Origin: Turnera subulata
Lineage: Eukaryota > Streptophyta > Magnoliopsida > Malpighiales > Passifloraceae
DNA: 64,000 nucleotides
Reading direction: 5' to 3'
Assembly (NCBI GenBank): GCA_028386065.3
Contig: JAKUCV010001823.1
Span: 128,860 to 192,859 of the forward strand
The position numbers were made by a program, and so were the translations under genes. Of the stretch, positions 19,605-31,256 are shown piece by piece. Below the pieces are notes generated by a model. It did no database searches, was not told the origin of the DNA, and saw nothing but the letters and a program-made list of their open reading frames with translations. Positions within the stretch are counted from its first letter, which is position 1. Every line of letters starts with the position of its first letter.

Positions 19605-21508
19605 ATGAGCCCTTGTACTCTCCCTCTCACACTTCCTCCTCCACCGCCCGCTTCCACCTTCTTACCGCTCCACTGCGCTTCCAGTTCCTCCTTCCCCCGC
19701 CTCCGCTGCCGCTCTTCTCCGATCATGTCGTCGCCGAACCCCTCCATCACCGAACTCCGCCACGACTCCGACTTCCACCGCCTCCTCCACCCGTCCTCCG
19801 ACCTCCTCTCCATCTGCGGCTTCGGCTCGCTCCTCTCCGGCACGTACTGCACCACACGTCACAATCAAGATTTTTCCGCTGATCTAACACATACACACAC
19901 ATATCGTTCACGAAACGGTGACGTGCCTCTATAATAATGTGTGTTTTTATTTATGGAGCAGAGAGAAGCGCGAGGAGTACATTCCCTGACCTACTCAACT
20001 TCAGAGTCGCCAGATTAAACGGCTTCCGGCGAGTGTTCGCCCACGTGGCCCCCATTTTCTTCGAGCGTGGAATCGCCAGGCCTGAAACTAAGGTGAGGAT
20101 TAACCTTTTATACCTAAAATGTTTATCCACTATTGGGTTATTAATTTATTGGCTTGTCTGTAAAAATTGGGATATTTCTACTTTTGCAGGAGATTTCCAG
20201 CTTGAGCGTGGAGCCATGTGACGGTGAAAATCTAATAGTTACAGTTTTCGAAATTGGTAAATCGGAGGTATATTAGTGGATGTGATTGTGCTCGGTTTTT
20301 AGTTATGAGTGTTCATTGAGGATAATTGTAACTCTTGTTGTTTTTGTTTGTGGCTTTGTGAAGTCAGATTCCTGCTTTTATTGAGAGGGAGCTTGAATTC
20401 CGTTTTCTAGCTGTAAGTTGCTGGATTCTGTGCTCTGCTACCTGTTGGTAGTCTATCTTCTTTTCTTTTTGTGAGGTTTTTCTGATATTATGTTGTCTGG
20501 CAGGTTGTGACCGAGACTCTGGAAGGCAAGCCCTTTGAAAATCCAGCTGTATGTAAATGCCAAGATTTTAGATTGGAGTGGTTTGCATGATTAATTGCAC
20601 AAAGGGGTTTTGTGTGTGATGGATTGGTTGGTTTGTTTCAATTCCAGGTGCTTTGTGGTCGTTATAGCGATGAAGAGTTCTTCCAAATCAGATGCAAGGG
20701 TAATGTTCTGCATATGCTCATTACTGCAGTGTTTTGGCTGGTATTGGAAGAATGCTTTTTCTTTTTTTGATGAAATGGTATTGGAAGAATGTTAACATAG
20801 GCAGGTGCTTGGAAATCATTATTGTGAAGCTTTGAGGTCTAAAAGTATTACTCTACTGAATGTCTTCCCGGGATGCAGTGTCCTTGATTCCTAACTCTAG
20901 ATGTTTGCCTATCAATTGTAGGTCTTTTCACCACATATTGATTACTAAACTTTGCTGAAACATGTTTTTCTGTTTCTTAATTGCCATCTATCATTAGTCA
21001 TGTTGCTGTCGTTCCTATCTCAGTTGGATACTAATATCTGGTATCTAATATCACCACAGGAAGTAAGGAGGTCTATTTTCAATCTTATGGAAGATATAAC
21101 ATCGACAAGATCTGGAGAGATGATATCCTACCGTGTCGTGCCTATCTTCGGCACTGGTAAGTTCACTATTCCACAGAAATAGGGTTATATGATAATACAT
21201 GTTATCTGAAGAGGAGGAACCATTTTGATTCCATTACTTTGCATTCTCTCTTTCGTGAATCACAGCAAATTATTTTCTTCTCTACCATTCCAAGTATCCT
21301 ATAAGCGAACTAAAGGTGATTGATAAATACAATTCTGTGCAGCGTCTTGGCGGCTAAGAATCTTGGCAGTGCAGCTTATGACAACTTTTTGGATCACACT
21401 TTCCTTGGAGACAGAAAAACAACCATCCGTGAGTACCTATCGACAACCGGTGCTGGAATAATGGAAGAGGAACCTCCAGAGTCACTTAAGAGTCGTTATG
21501 GGGGCTGA
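19605..21508 (+). CDS. Plastid-targeted GGCT/AIG2-fold-like protein, 8 exons
   Basis: Exons 19605-19839, 19962-20092, 20190-20267, 20368-20412, 20504-20548, 20648-20699, 21060-21156 and 21343-21508 join in frame to 282 residues. The first 40 residues (S/P/L-rich, basic at LRCRSS) look like a plastid transit peptide. An internal Met 41 could give a non-targeted form. ICGFGSLLSERS (residues 70-81) resembles the glycine loop (Y/FGSL) of gamma-glutamylcyclotransferase-like folds, and FIERELEF (153-160) supplies candidate catalytic glutamates. The C-terminus (DNFLDHTFLGDRKTTIREYL) is typical of a conserved, uncharacterised plant family. The family assignment comes from motif memory; enzymatic activity is inferred only. 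Intron 1 needs a GC donor (19840-19841) to keep LLSERSARS; all other introns are GT-AG. Confidence 0.85.
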
Positions 21509-22254
21509 CATCCATAATTCTTTTCCTTTTTCTGCATGAACGAAATCCAAAGGTTTTCTATTAACAATGAGAATTGGAATTCATAGCGACTCTTTGATAC
21601 GATTTGTATCAAGCAAACTTTCCCTGGGATTCCAGGTTTGAAGCATATCAATTAGTTTATGACCTGCAGGTTCACTGCTTGCAAATGACAATCTTCATTT
21701 GGCCACTAGTTGAGCTAAAGAAAGATGAAACAGTAACCAAATTTTGATGGATTTAGCATTATTACCCTGCCTAGCCTTCTGAGTTCTGATATGTGAAATT
21801 GGGAGACCCAAACCACCGGTGTTGCTTTTCTTTGTACCACTAGCCACCTTGGCAAAGAAGCTAAATTCTTTTCATGGTTTAAAGTTTAAACTCACTAAAT
21901 AATGGCAACAACTATAAGGAATATAATAAGGAAAAAACGGCTTAATAAAAGAAAAATAGAGGGAAAAAAGGCACTACTTGAGTTTCAAGAGAAAAATCAT
22001 TAGTCTTCTAGAAGGATTTCCAAAGCCGGTGGTAATAGAATTCATTGAGGAACTGAAGAACAGAAATTTTCTATATTTAAAAAGCTGCTTTTCAATACGA
22101 GAATTCATTAGGGGATTGAAGAACAGAATTTCCTTGACTTCTTCGATCCTGCCTAATCTTCACAGTTAGTCAGTTAGTGTCACACATGTATACTTCCGTT
22201 TACCAAATTGTGGTCACACACATTATTAATGTGTGCAAAATACTCAGTTTAATA
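21509..22254. other. Convergent intergenic region
   Basis: Holds the 3' ends of two convergent genes. 21960-22160 has a short near-repeat (GAATTCATTGAGGAACTGAAGAAC and a similar GAATTCATTAGGGGATTGAAG). No gene is seen. Confidence 0.5.
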
Positions 22255-25200
22255 CTATTCCGATACAACACAGCTACAATCTTCATCATCTTCAAGTTTG
22301 CTGATTAACAATTCCATCATCTTCTTATACATAGGCATGTAATGATCATTGATCATCGTTCTTGAAAGACGGATTTTACTGTACAGTTCTCTAGGAGTCT
22401 CGTATACACCAACATTTTCTTCAGCAGGCCCATCACAATCCGGGTTAGTAGTATCTGGCATAGGTAAAGGAACAATATGCATAATTTTGCCAGGAGGGTA
22501 GAACCGAATGCTCTCTGAAGCTTCTGCAGAGGAGATTGGGGTGTTGGTTTCGGCTGCATTTGCCAAAACATTCTCTTCTTCAGTTATTTCTTTTGCTGCA
22601 GCAGCTTCCTCCTCCTGTGCATGTATATCGATTTCAGTCTCCTGCCTATGAAGCTCCTTCTCGAGTTCATACCACAATTCTCCTTCAGTAACATCCTCCA
22701 TGGTTGAAGAAGTAATGACTCCATGCTCGGATATAAGTGGCTCATCTTCTTCAGTATCACCATCCCCTGATCCATTGCGTCCACTGAAATTTGGTTCACT
22801 TTGTACCATGTCTATTATTTGGACTTCGGTCACAAGAGTTTCGGAAGTGTCAGATACTACAGACGCTTCAGGCAAATCCTCAACTTTAGAGTTCAATAGA
22901 GGTGCCACAGAACGTCTTCGTGGTCCCATGCATGACCATGAGGATAGAGATGGACGAGTTCTGGCAACAGCTTGGGCAACATTCTGTGCCCGTTTCATGA
23001 CAACCTACATTACACAAATAACTCAAATAATCAGCATTGAAGGAGATGCTCAGAATGCAGCGCTTAGGTACAAAGGATGTCACCTGAGTGCCAGTGGAAA
23101 CAGGATGGAGAAGTGCACCAGCACCAGCAACCCTGGCTTTTGCACTAGCTATAGATGGTAGACGAGAACCCAGAGCAGTTGCAGAGCGATAAACAACATT
23201 TAAGACTCTGGTATGCTCAACCTGATCCCGCAAATCATTTAACCAAGATGAAGCTGTGACCTGGTTGATCACCATCCAAAAATTAGATACAATACACTAA
23301 AAATTCAAGGATAAGCAATAGTTTCTTGTCAGGACTCGGGAGAAAATTTCAACACCTCTGAACGAAGGTCATCAATTGAAGCAGTTGAAAATGTAGGCAC
23401 CAGATCAGATCCATTAATGACTGTGGTAATAAAATTCTTCCCAGATTCTGCTAAATCCCATGTCATACAGGCAGCTGCAAACGAGACCCATTTAATGCAT
23501 TTAAATAAATATAAAGTATATTGTTGTTTAAACAAACCAATAAAGACATCCAACAAGTAATCCAGTTTATGGAGCACTTCGTACAATTAGGCAGCGAGAA
23601 TTCAACCTCATTGTGAGAAAACAATGGAACCTTTGCTTATCACAACTGCAGAAGTGGCATAACTAGTGCATGTTTTTCATCGAAACAAATGAATCTTATA
23701 AACTTGTGCCAGATTTCAATCATAGAAATCCATAATTGAGGCAGATGCGGAGAAGGCAACATTTCACTGTGGGAAAACCAACACTACACATATTTTCAGG
23801 CAATAAAAGTTCTTTTATTCATTCCCACCAGATCATGACATAAATCTTTAGATGGATTAGACTCAATTTTAACTTGCTACAAACTTTTGTTGTACCAGCA
23901 AGCCATTAGAAAGGAGACGAATAGAATTCATTCCACAAGATATCTCTTCCAGATTAGCTTGCTAAAAGGTCTTGGAAGAACCTATTCTACCTTTACTCTT
24001 TTTTTACCAGGACAACTATTGTTCTTAACACTTTCATGTCCAGAAAATTTTCCCAAAAACAGCCCATCATTGAACCTTGATTATGAAATCCAAGAACAAC
24101 TCCTGCCCCGCATTGCACAAGATTACAAAACTGTACAAGTGTCACACAGCCAATGAAGGCCCCCAGATTCCTTTTTTTGGTTTTTATTCAGCCCTATAAG
24201 TTTCTCTTTCTTTTTAGTCAATTTCATGCTATTAACTGCCCCCATATCTTTTAGCTTGAAATGATAACTGCGAATATATGCCATTAGCCAACTTCATAAG
24301 AGTACAGCAATATTAATAAAATTCCTATCAAGAAATGAAGCGGGAGATGAGAATCACATATCCAAACACCTCATCAATCACTCCAAATCAAAATATACGA
24401 TTTGCCTCTGCAACCACATTACCAATGCTAAGGACAGTAAAAGGCTGTCCTCAGTGTAGCACATAGTAAGGTGTTAAAATTAGCCATACAAGCTCCATGG
24501 TTCCACAATCCAATCACAAAGAGAAGAGGAGTACAGCACCAGCGGAAAGACACATTATTTAGATAGAATGGTGCAAACCAAGGGATACAATGTGAGCAAA
24601 CAATCCAGAACAACTCGAACAATTCATATACTATTTTAACTTGTCATAAAATATTTAATAATCCAACAGAATTCCATTATTGATCAGTACATACCTGGCG
24701 CGAATGTCACACAAATGCTAGAAGAGAACTCCTTCTGTTCTCGAAGAATATAAGTTAGTAATGCTGCTGTCCCGCCACCAAGTGAATGCCCGACAATCTT
24801 GAAATCATGACCAAAAGAAATAGATAAGAGCCTTAAAGAAAGCAGAAAAAGTGGGCCATTTCATGTTCAGTTCCATTGCTAACAATTGCGTAGTGAAAAA
24901 GTGTGAATGAATGTAGCAAGAACATCAAAGTTAATAATTCTGGACCTTAAATAACCTATAGCTTTCCTAGTAGAATGAGCTTATGAAACAACATATGACG
25001 AAACACAGTACAGAAAGATAAACATAGAAAATGATTCAACTGGAGATGCCATTGCAATTACCTTTACGTTGTGGTCAGGATATTCAGCAAGCCCCTTTAA
25101 CAGGCAAGGCGTGCTAAGTTTGGCAATCCAGCGGGCTGCAGCAACCATTCCACAGTGCGCATATCCTAAAACTAAATTACTAATTCCACCATCATGTAAA

Positions 25201-26132
25201 ACCGAATGGTGGAAAGGGACCACGGCACCAGTTACTGCGGTCAGTGTATCCTTGATGCTATGAGTACCACGAATCAATAATAGAAAACACTTTGAATCTC
25301 TGTCATGCATAACAGTGAAAGCTGGCTTCAAAAGCTGCAATTCATGAATACACACGGATCAAAAACCTTTGCCCCCAAAACTTACAACAGATTTCCCGTT
25401 GCATCATAAAACGCAACCCAACAAAGAACCAACTCAGTGAAAAGTTTAGAGGACTGTTTAGTCTATATAATCACCTACCCCAGCTTTAGGCTTCTGAATA
25501 AGAACATCCTTTGGAGTATATCCCGCTTCCTCCAAAAACACAGGAAACGGCTTCTTAGAAAAGTACATACAAAGAGTCAGCAACCTCAACAAATCACACA
25601 ACTCCGCTATAATCTCCGGACCTTTCAGCTGTACACAATCACTACCAGCAAAGACACTGGCCACTTGCAAATTCCCCTACACCAAAAAGAAAAAAAAAAT
25701 AAACAATAACATCACCAACTTCTCTTTATAAAGATTCAGGCTTTACTCTTCAAATACGAAACCCCGCATACAAAGACTCAAACTTACACTCCAAATCAAC
25801 CAAACAAGAGAAACCCAGAAGAGCTTTTAAGTTTTAACAGCACATACCTGTCTCCGGAGAAGGTAGTTGATGCCAAAGGCTAGGTCAGCGATCGGCCATT
25901 TCCCTAGAGTCTCCGAGTAGGTGAACCTAAGCGTCTCCGATAAGGTAGTCATCGTCTCCAGCCACGTGGCAGGCGCCTGTGCCGGTCGCCGAGAAATCCT
26001 CCGGCTACTCCTCCCCGCCGATCTCGACTTCCCCAACTCTCCGCCGGCGTCCTTGGACGCCAGCCTCCGGCTCAACACGACGTACAGCAGCACCGCCGCC
26101 CCGGCAGCAGTCGCCATTGTCCCCGCCGCCAT
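22255..26132 (-). CDS. Class 3 lipase / sn1-diacylglycerol lipase-like protein, 7 exons
   Basis: Exons, in transcript order, are 25848-26132, 25479-25676, 25062-25334, 24695-24797, 23356-23474, 23084-23260 and 22255-23004, giving 634 residues with all phases closed. Residues 3-21 form a hydrophobic membrane anchor (AAGTMATAAGAAVLLYVVL). An N-terminal lipase-3 associated region follows, with RGTHSIKDTLTAVTG in the middle. The nucleophile elbow GHSLGG (residues 255-260, Ser 257) is intact. NGSDLVPTFS (Asp 310) is the likely catalytic acid. The C-terminal half is acidic, low-complexity and probably regulatory. The protein resembles plant lipases annotated as calmodulin-binding heat-shock proteins (At4g16070 type). 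Membrane lipid hydrolysis is inferred from the family; the substrate is unknown. Confidence 0.9.
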
Positions 26133-26450
26133 ATCTAGCAGCGGTGGCCGCAGTAAAATAATGTCACCGAGCTCCGACTCAGCTAATCAGCTGCCTCTAT
26201 ACAACTTTGTCCTAATCAAAATTAACCCAACAGAAAAAAAAAAAACTGAAGGAATTTGAGATTATAAGGCGCAGGAATCGCAATAACCAGTAGTCACCAA
26301 TACTTAGAATCAAGCGAAATAGATAAGAACAAGAAGGTGTGATCTTTCATTAGATTAGGCTCGATTTGATTTGATTTGATTTGAGGTGTGAGATGTTGCA
26401 GAAAAAGGAGCAGAGAGGAAAAGAATGTGAAAGACATAGTGGAAAACACC
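26133..26450 (-). promoter_or_regulatory. Leader and promoter of the lipase gene
   Basis: Runs upstream of the lipase ATG. It includes a perfect GATTT(GATTT)n tract of four units at about 26366-26388 and a purine run. The transcription start is not resolvable. Confidence 0.4.
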
Positions 26451-27789
26451 TTTTTAAAAAAAAAATACTTGGAATGTGTTTTTTTTTTCTTTTTTTTTTC
26501 TTTATGGAAGAAGATTAGGAGTATATGAAATTACAGAGAGAGGCTTTGAGGGTTTCCGTGGTTTAGTGTTGGTTTAGTTAGCAAAATGGGAGGGATACGA
26601 GGGGTGTTATGGGTAAAAGAGAGGTTGTCTTGTTCGTGTTAAACTGAAAAGTGAGTCATTAACGTGAAAGTTTTGTCTGGGAATCTATTAACTGACGAAG
26701 TGAAATAGCGCGCACGTTAGGCATATAATAGGAGATGTTGTTTTGTACTTTTGTTGTAAGAAAAGAAGGAAGGGATGGGAGAGATTAGGAGGACAAGAAA
26801 AAGAGTGGGAAATTTTTGTGGGTGGGGAATTATTATTGGGGTGGATAAGGACAGATGCCTAAAAAAATTGTAAGTAAAGGCAAAATCTTTTTTCTTTTTT
26901 GACACCGAATTTGATTACATACGGCTTACTTGATTTGGAAATTGGATGGAGAGAAACAAGAGATAAATCAACCACATTAACCGTCCAATAAAGTACTACA
27001 AGATAATAACAAAATCCAAAACATTTACCCGTTGATGGAGGGAAACAAGAAAATTTTGAATTACTGTTATTGTGGAGTCAAGCCCATGATTGTGTCCAAT
27101 GTTATAGGGTTGTTTGTTACGTGATTGAAGCCAGTAATCAATATCCTCCTCTCTCATCAATCAATATGCCGTTCATATTTTATATAAGATAACAATACCC
27201 TAATATTTTTTTTGTTGTTCTTGTAGATGAAATCGGGTGGGGGGATCCTGAACTAGTAGATCTATTGTTGTTGAATATTCGTGGGTCCATGTATGTGTAT
27301 ATATGGATTGAAACAAAATATTTGAGGCACTATACATAAACAATTCGGTAACATGGCCATTTCCCGGATCAAAAACATACATGGAGAAGAATCGCAAACC
27401 ATGAACAAAATAATTTTTAAGTCAGATGTGAAAGAGGCACAATGACACTAATTTTATTTTGATTAAGCTAACTAATTCTCACCAATTTATATAGAACTTT
27501 TTTTGGTTTTACAAACTCAAACTCAGTCCTGAAGAAGACGATTTCAGTATCACTCTAGCTATAACTCATTAATAATCTGTACAGAACATTCACAGTGCGT
27601 TATGACTAGTATTAATTTCTGCAAGGACAATATGCAAGCCCAAAAATGATGAAGAAAATGAAACTAAAGAGAGAAGAGGTAGGTCCTCATAGCAGACCGC
27701 GTTGTACTGGCTACTGCCTGGATCCAACCTTACCCAGACGAGTTGTGAACTCATGTGTGGGTCATATATTAATAGTAGTTGATGTTTTC

Positions 27790-27837
27790 AACTGGAGTTT
27801 ACTTTTTTTTTTTTTTTTGAACATAACTGGAGTTTAC
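27790..27837 (-). mobile_element. Poly(A) stub with 13-bp target duplication
   Basis: AACTGGAGTTTAC occurs at 27790-27802 and 27825-27837. Between them are 16 T and GAACAT, that is ATGTTC(A)16 on the minus strand. This is the expected signature of an extremely 5'-truncated LINE-type insertion. Confidence 0.85.
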
Positions 27838-28728
27838 AATTGACTACTAAATACTACTAGTAATAAATAAATACTAATAATGAGACGTAGCCCTATGACC
27901 TGTATTGTTGTTGTTGGGTCAGATCACCAAATTTTTACCCTCCCGTTTTCCTGGATGGCAATAAACCCAACTGGGGACTCACTTTGTCTTTTCCTTCTTT
28001 CCATTCCATGAAAGCCCAAATCATAGAAGTATCACAGTAATGGTACATCAGTGATTCCATCTTCCCATTAAAGGACTTTGGCAGACTGAAATACAGAATT
28101 AGTTAGATTATTGAATTATAGTGAATTTATGTATGGTAGCAGAACAAGCGTGCATGGTAGAGAGAAAGAGATATCACACCATACACTAGAACAAGAACAA
28201 CGACGTGTTTAGTGTTTAGGAGACATTAGTAAATAAGACACAGATTGAATGTTAAGGGAGATGGGGCTTCAACCTAGATTAAGCAGAGCTAACAAATTTC
28301 ATTACTGATATTATATTACTAGTAAGGGAGTTCCCCCACACTTCTCTCTTAATATTTATATATACCGCCACTTACAACTGATAAAGTTAGCATTCGGATC
28401 TTACTGGATAAAAAAAAAAAAGGAAGAAGAAGAGAGAGCATATGGCTGATACAGTAGTTCATGCCCCTTTTGTTTTGAAATATTCTTTGATCTATATATG
28501 GCTTCGATATGCTCTTTTTGCCCCTTTTGATGCCTTGGGCTGCTCTCACGTTTTCTGCTTTTTTTTTTCCAACTCACATTTTCTCCTTGGGAAAAAACAA
28601 GTTTTGTGATGACATTGGGAAATTAAACTATTCGGGCTAAATTATAAAGTCAAGACTCTCATGGTTATAAATCATCCTTTAAAAAAAAAAACTATCATAG
28701 TTTATATAGACTTGTAAATGAAATAAGC

Positions 28729-28776
28729 AACTCACTATAGGTCGACAAAAAAAAAAAAAAACTCACTATAGGTCGA
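28729..28776 (+). mobile_element. Poly(A) stub with 17-bp target duplication and almost no cargo
   Basis: AACTCACTATAGGTCGA occurs at 28729-28745 and again at 28760-28776, separated only by C and a run of A. The insertion carries at most one non-A base. Confidence 0.85.
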
Positions 28777-28982
28777 TGATACTTGGAATTTGACTCATTT
28801 TTCTCAAACTCGAGCTAAACTTTAAGAAGGCTCGAGCTTGATGGTACTCACTTTGTTGGGCCCGTGAGCTTAACCAAGTTTTTAATTGAGTTTCTAATCA
28901 AACTTAAAACCAAACATAAATTTTAAGTGATGAGGTACAAACAAGCTTAAACGAGTCAAGTTCAAAAAATAAAAGAGCGTTG

Positions 28983-29037
28983 GGCTTAAACATTTTCTTT
29001 TTTTTTTTTTTTTGAGAACTGGCTTAAACATTTTCTT
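28983..29037 (-). mobile_element. Poly(A) stub with 17-bp target duplication
   Basis: GGCTTAAACATTTTCTT occurs at 28983-28999 and 29021-29037. The intervening 21 bp read AGTTCTC(A)14 on the minus strand. Confidence 0.85.
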
Positions 29038-29114
29038 AATGAATGAATCGAACTTGCCAATACTCGGTCTATTAGCCCCGATTAACCCGTTTATATATTT
29101 GAAGTCAAATCATA

Positions 29115-29161
29115 TGTAATTGTCTTCTTTTTCTTTTTTTGAACAACTGTAATCGTCTTCT
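29115..29161 (-). mobile_element. Poly(A) stub with 14-bp target duplication
   Basis: TGTAATTGTCTTCT at 29115-29128 is repeated as TGTAATCGTCTTCT at 29148-29161. The 19-bp insert reads GTTGTTC followed by an A-rich tail on the minus strand. Confidence 0.75.
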
Positions 29162-30984
29162 AAGAAGCTCAATTTGAAAGAAAAAACCACAAACTCAAAC
29201 TAATCATAGGTGATAGGATATAGACATTGCAGACAATTCCAGAAAGAGAAGTCCAAAGCAACACATAAACCGAAAACAGGAAGCACGTTCTTCGATGAAA
29301 CTTTTGTGTTTTTTAGAGGGAAGTTGCATAATTTGGTCTTCAAGGGAAACTCGATCTGTATTGAGCAAAGCGAATGGCTAGATTTCCCTGGATTGCAATA
29401 TTATATGCATGCATCGGTGTTAGAACCCAAACCCACCCACCATTTCCTCAAAATTCACAGTGGAAGGTTGAATTCGACCAAGAAAACTAAATTTATCCAG
29501 GATGAGAAGGAGCTGCATCCAAGTTTATTTGAAGCAAATGGATAATGCAAGCAGGCCTTCTGTAGTTTATTCATAGTAGATTTTTGAATTGCATTAGCAG
29601 CTAAAATTTTTCAAATGCAATGCTCACTTCCTTCTACAAAAAGTGGGTACCTTTTTCCATTTTTGATTGATTCAAGATGATTCTCCAGTCAAAATTGTGA
29701 ATTATTGAAATATGAACTATGAAGTATTCCCTCGTTAAGTACTACTCGAGTAACAATTTATAGAAAAATGAAAAAGTGGATAATGGGTACAAACGAATTC
29801 TTATAAAAGATTACGCTAGCAAGTTCATATATATTTATTCAACTTACTTATGAGTAGTGGGTACTTCCTCTTTGCTAAAAAAATCAGCCTGAGTACTAAG
29901 AATTCACTAAGTAAAAACATGACACGCATAAAGGAGATAATCAAGTGGTGTGTGATGCAATTGTTAGGTCGAACTTTTATGGTATGGCTCTCTCTATGGA
30001 TATAGGTTTGATATTGCCTTGTCAAGACAAATTTCTACCTAAGAACCCAAGCCTCCCTTAAATAGAATCAAATCGTTTATCACTTGGACTATCTCATTGG
30101 TGACAAGTTTGTTGCTTCTATTATCCAAAAAGTTCTTTTCAAAGAATTCGGTTTACATTCTTAAGGCCACTTGATTAATTGCATCAATTGGAAACTCATG
30201 ACTGTCTCTTTATATCCCATCATGAGATACTACTAGTTCTAAATCAAACTGTACGAGCTAAACTGGATTATTGCTTCTATAAACATCAAACTATTCATGG
30301 GGTATTATCTAAGTAAAGGCTTTCGGCTTGAAAAAAAGAAGATGGTTTCCGGCTACCTTTTTTTTTCTTTTTATTTTTTATGAGAAGGGTTTCAAGCTCT
30401 CTGAAATCAGAGTTTAACAACAGGTTAAAGTATCCTATTTTGTTCCTTTTCGGGGGAAAAAACTAAAAGAAATCAGAGAGTACAGTGACTCATTATAAAT
30501 GTGGTGGGTCAATGTACTTATGCTAATTGGACGCTCCAACCTGGAAATGTAATTTCCGGTCTCATTCAATACATATACACGACTAGATGACGCAAAAGTT
30601 AGAACCCGAATTATCAAATATAAGCATATGCATGTCTAAACAATTCAATCCAAAAAATTTCCTTTGAATTTTTCTTCTTTTTTTAAAAAAAAATAGCTAG
30701 TACGGTGTGGAATCTGCCCATTTTTTATACTAACCAACAATCATGTATAGTTTTTATCAAATCATAGTATCATTTTGTTACAAGTCATGTGAAAGGGCAT
30801 GGGAATCATAGTTGGTCTGAATTGTTTGTTTATAGAGCTAATTAATTAGGACTAACTAGAGGGCCTCAATCAATATAGAAAAAAAAAAACACGTTTCCTT
30901 TAACTTGCACTTAATAATAAACTTGAGAGACTAAGTAAGTGATTAAGGGAAAATTAAAGGGGCATAAACACTAATGAAAGCACG

Positions 30985-30992
30985 CCACGTGG
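30985..30992. promoter_or_regulatory. G-box upstream of the J-domain gene
   Basis: The palindrome CCACGTGG lies about 265 bp before the ATG at 31257. G-boxes bind bZIP and bHLH factors (ABA, light or stress control). This single motif is seen directly; its use is inferred. Confidence 0.45.
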
Positions 30993-31256
30993 GAAAGTTA
31001 ACATTAACCTCGCCCTCCGTCCCTCCACTTCCCACCAACTGATCCACTTTCAAAAACTCACCCGCAAACTTTGCTCTTTTTTCTTAACCGCTCCACAATA
31101 TTATTGCCCCCTTCACTCTCTCTTCTTTAAAACCATGAAAAAATAACGTACACTACTCTCATTAAAATTTTGCCCCATAATCAATCCCACCTCCATTGTT
31201 CTTTTCTCCTTGTCTTGCCTTACCTTACAACACTTCCTTTTCCTCCTCCTTTGAAT

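Larger units (their letters stand above)
26451..30960. other. Long intergenic region without a recognised gene
   Basis: AT-rich with many homopolymer runs. The clear structures are four tiny poly(A) insertions with target duplications (listed separately) and ACTCGAG/CTCGAG words at 28808-28840 like those at 5278-5400. A 111-codon open frame at 29210-29545 has no recognisable domain and no splice support. I see no RNA gene. Confidence 0.5.

Noticed and set aside
29210..29545. 111-codon plus-strand open frame
   Set aside because: No domain or repeat recognised, and length is within chance for a 4.5-kb intergenic region. Worth only a protein search.
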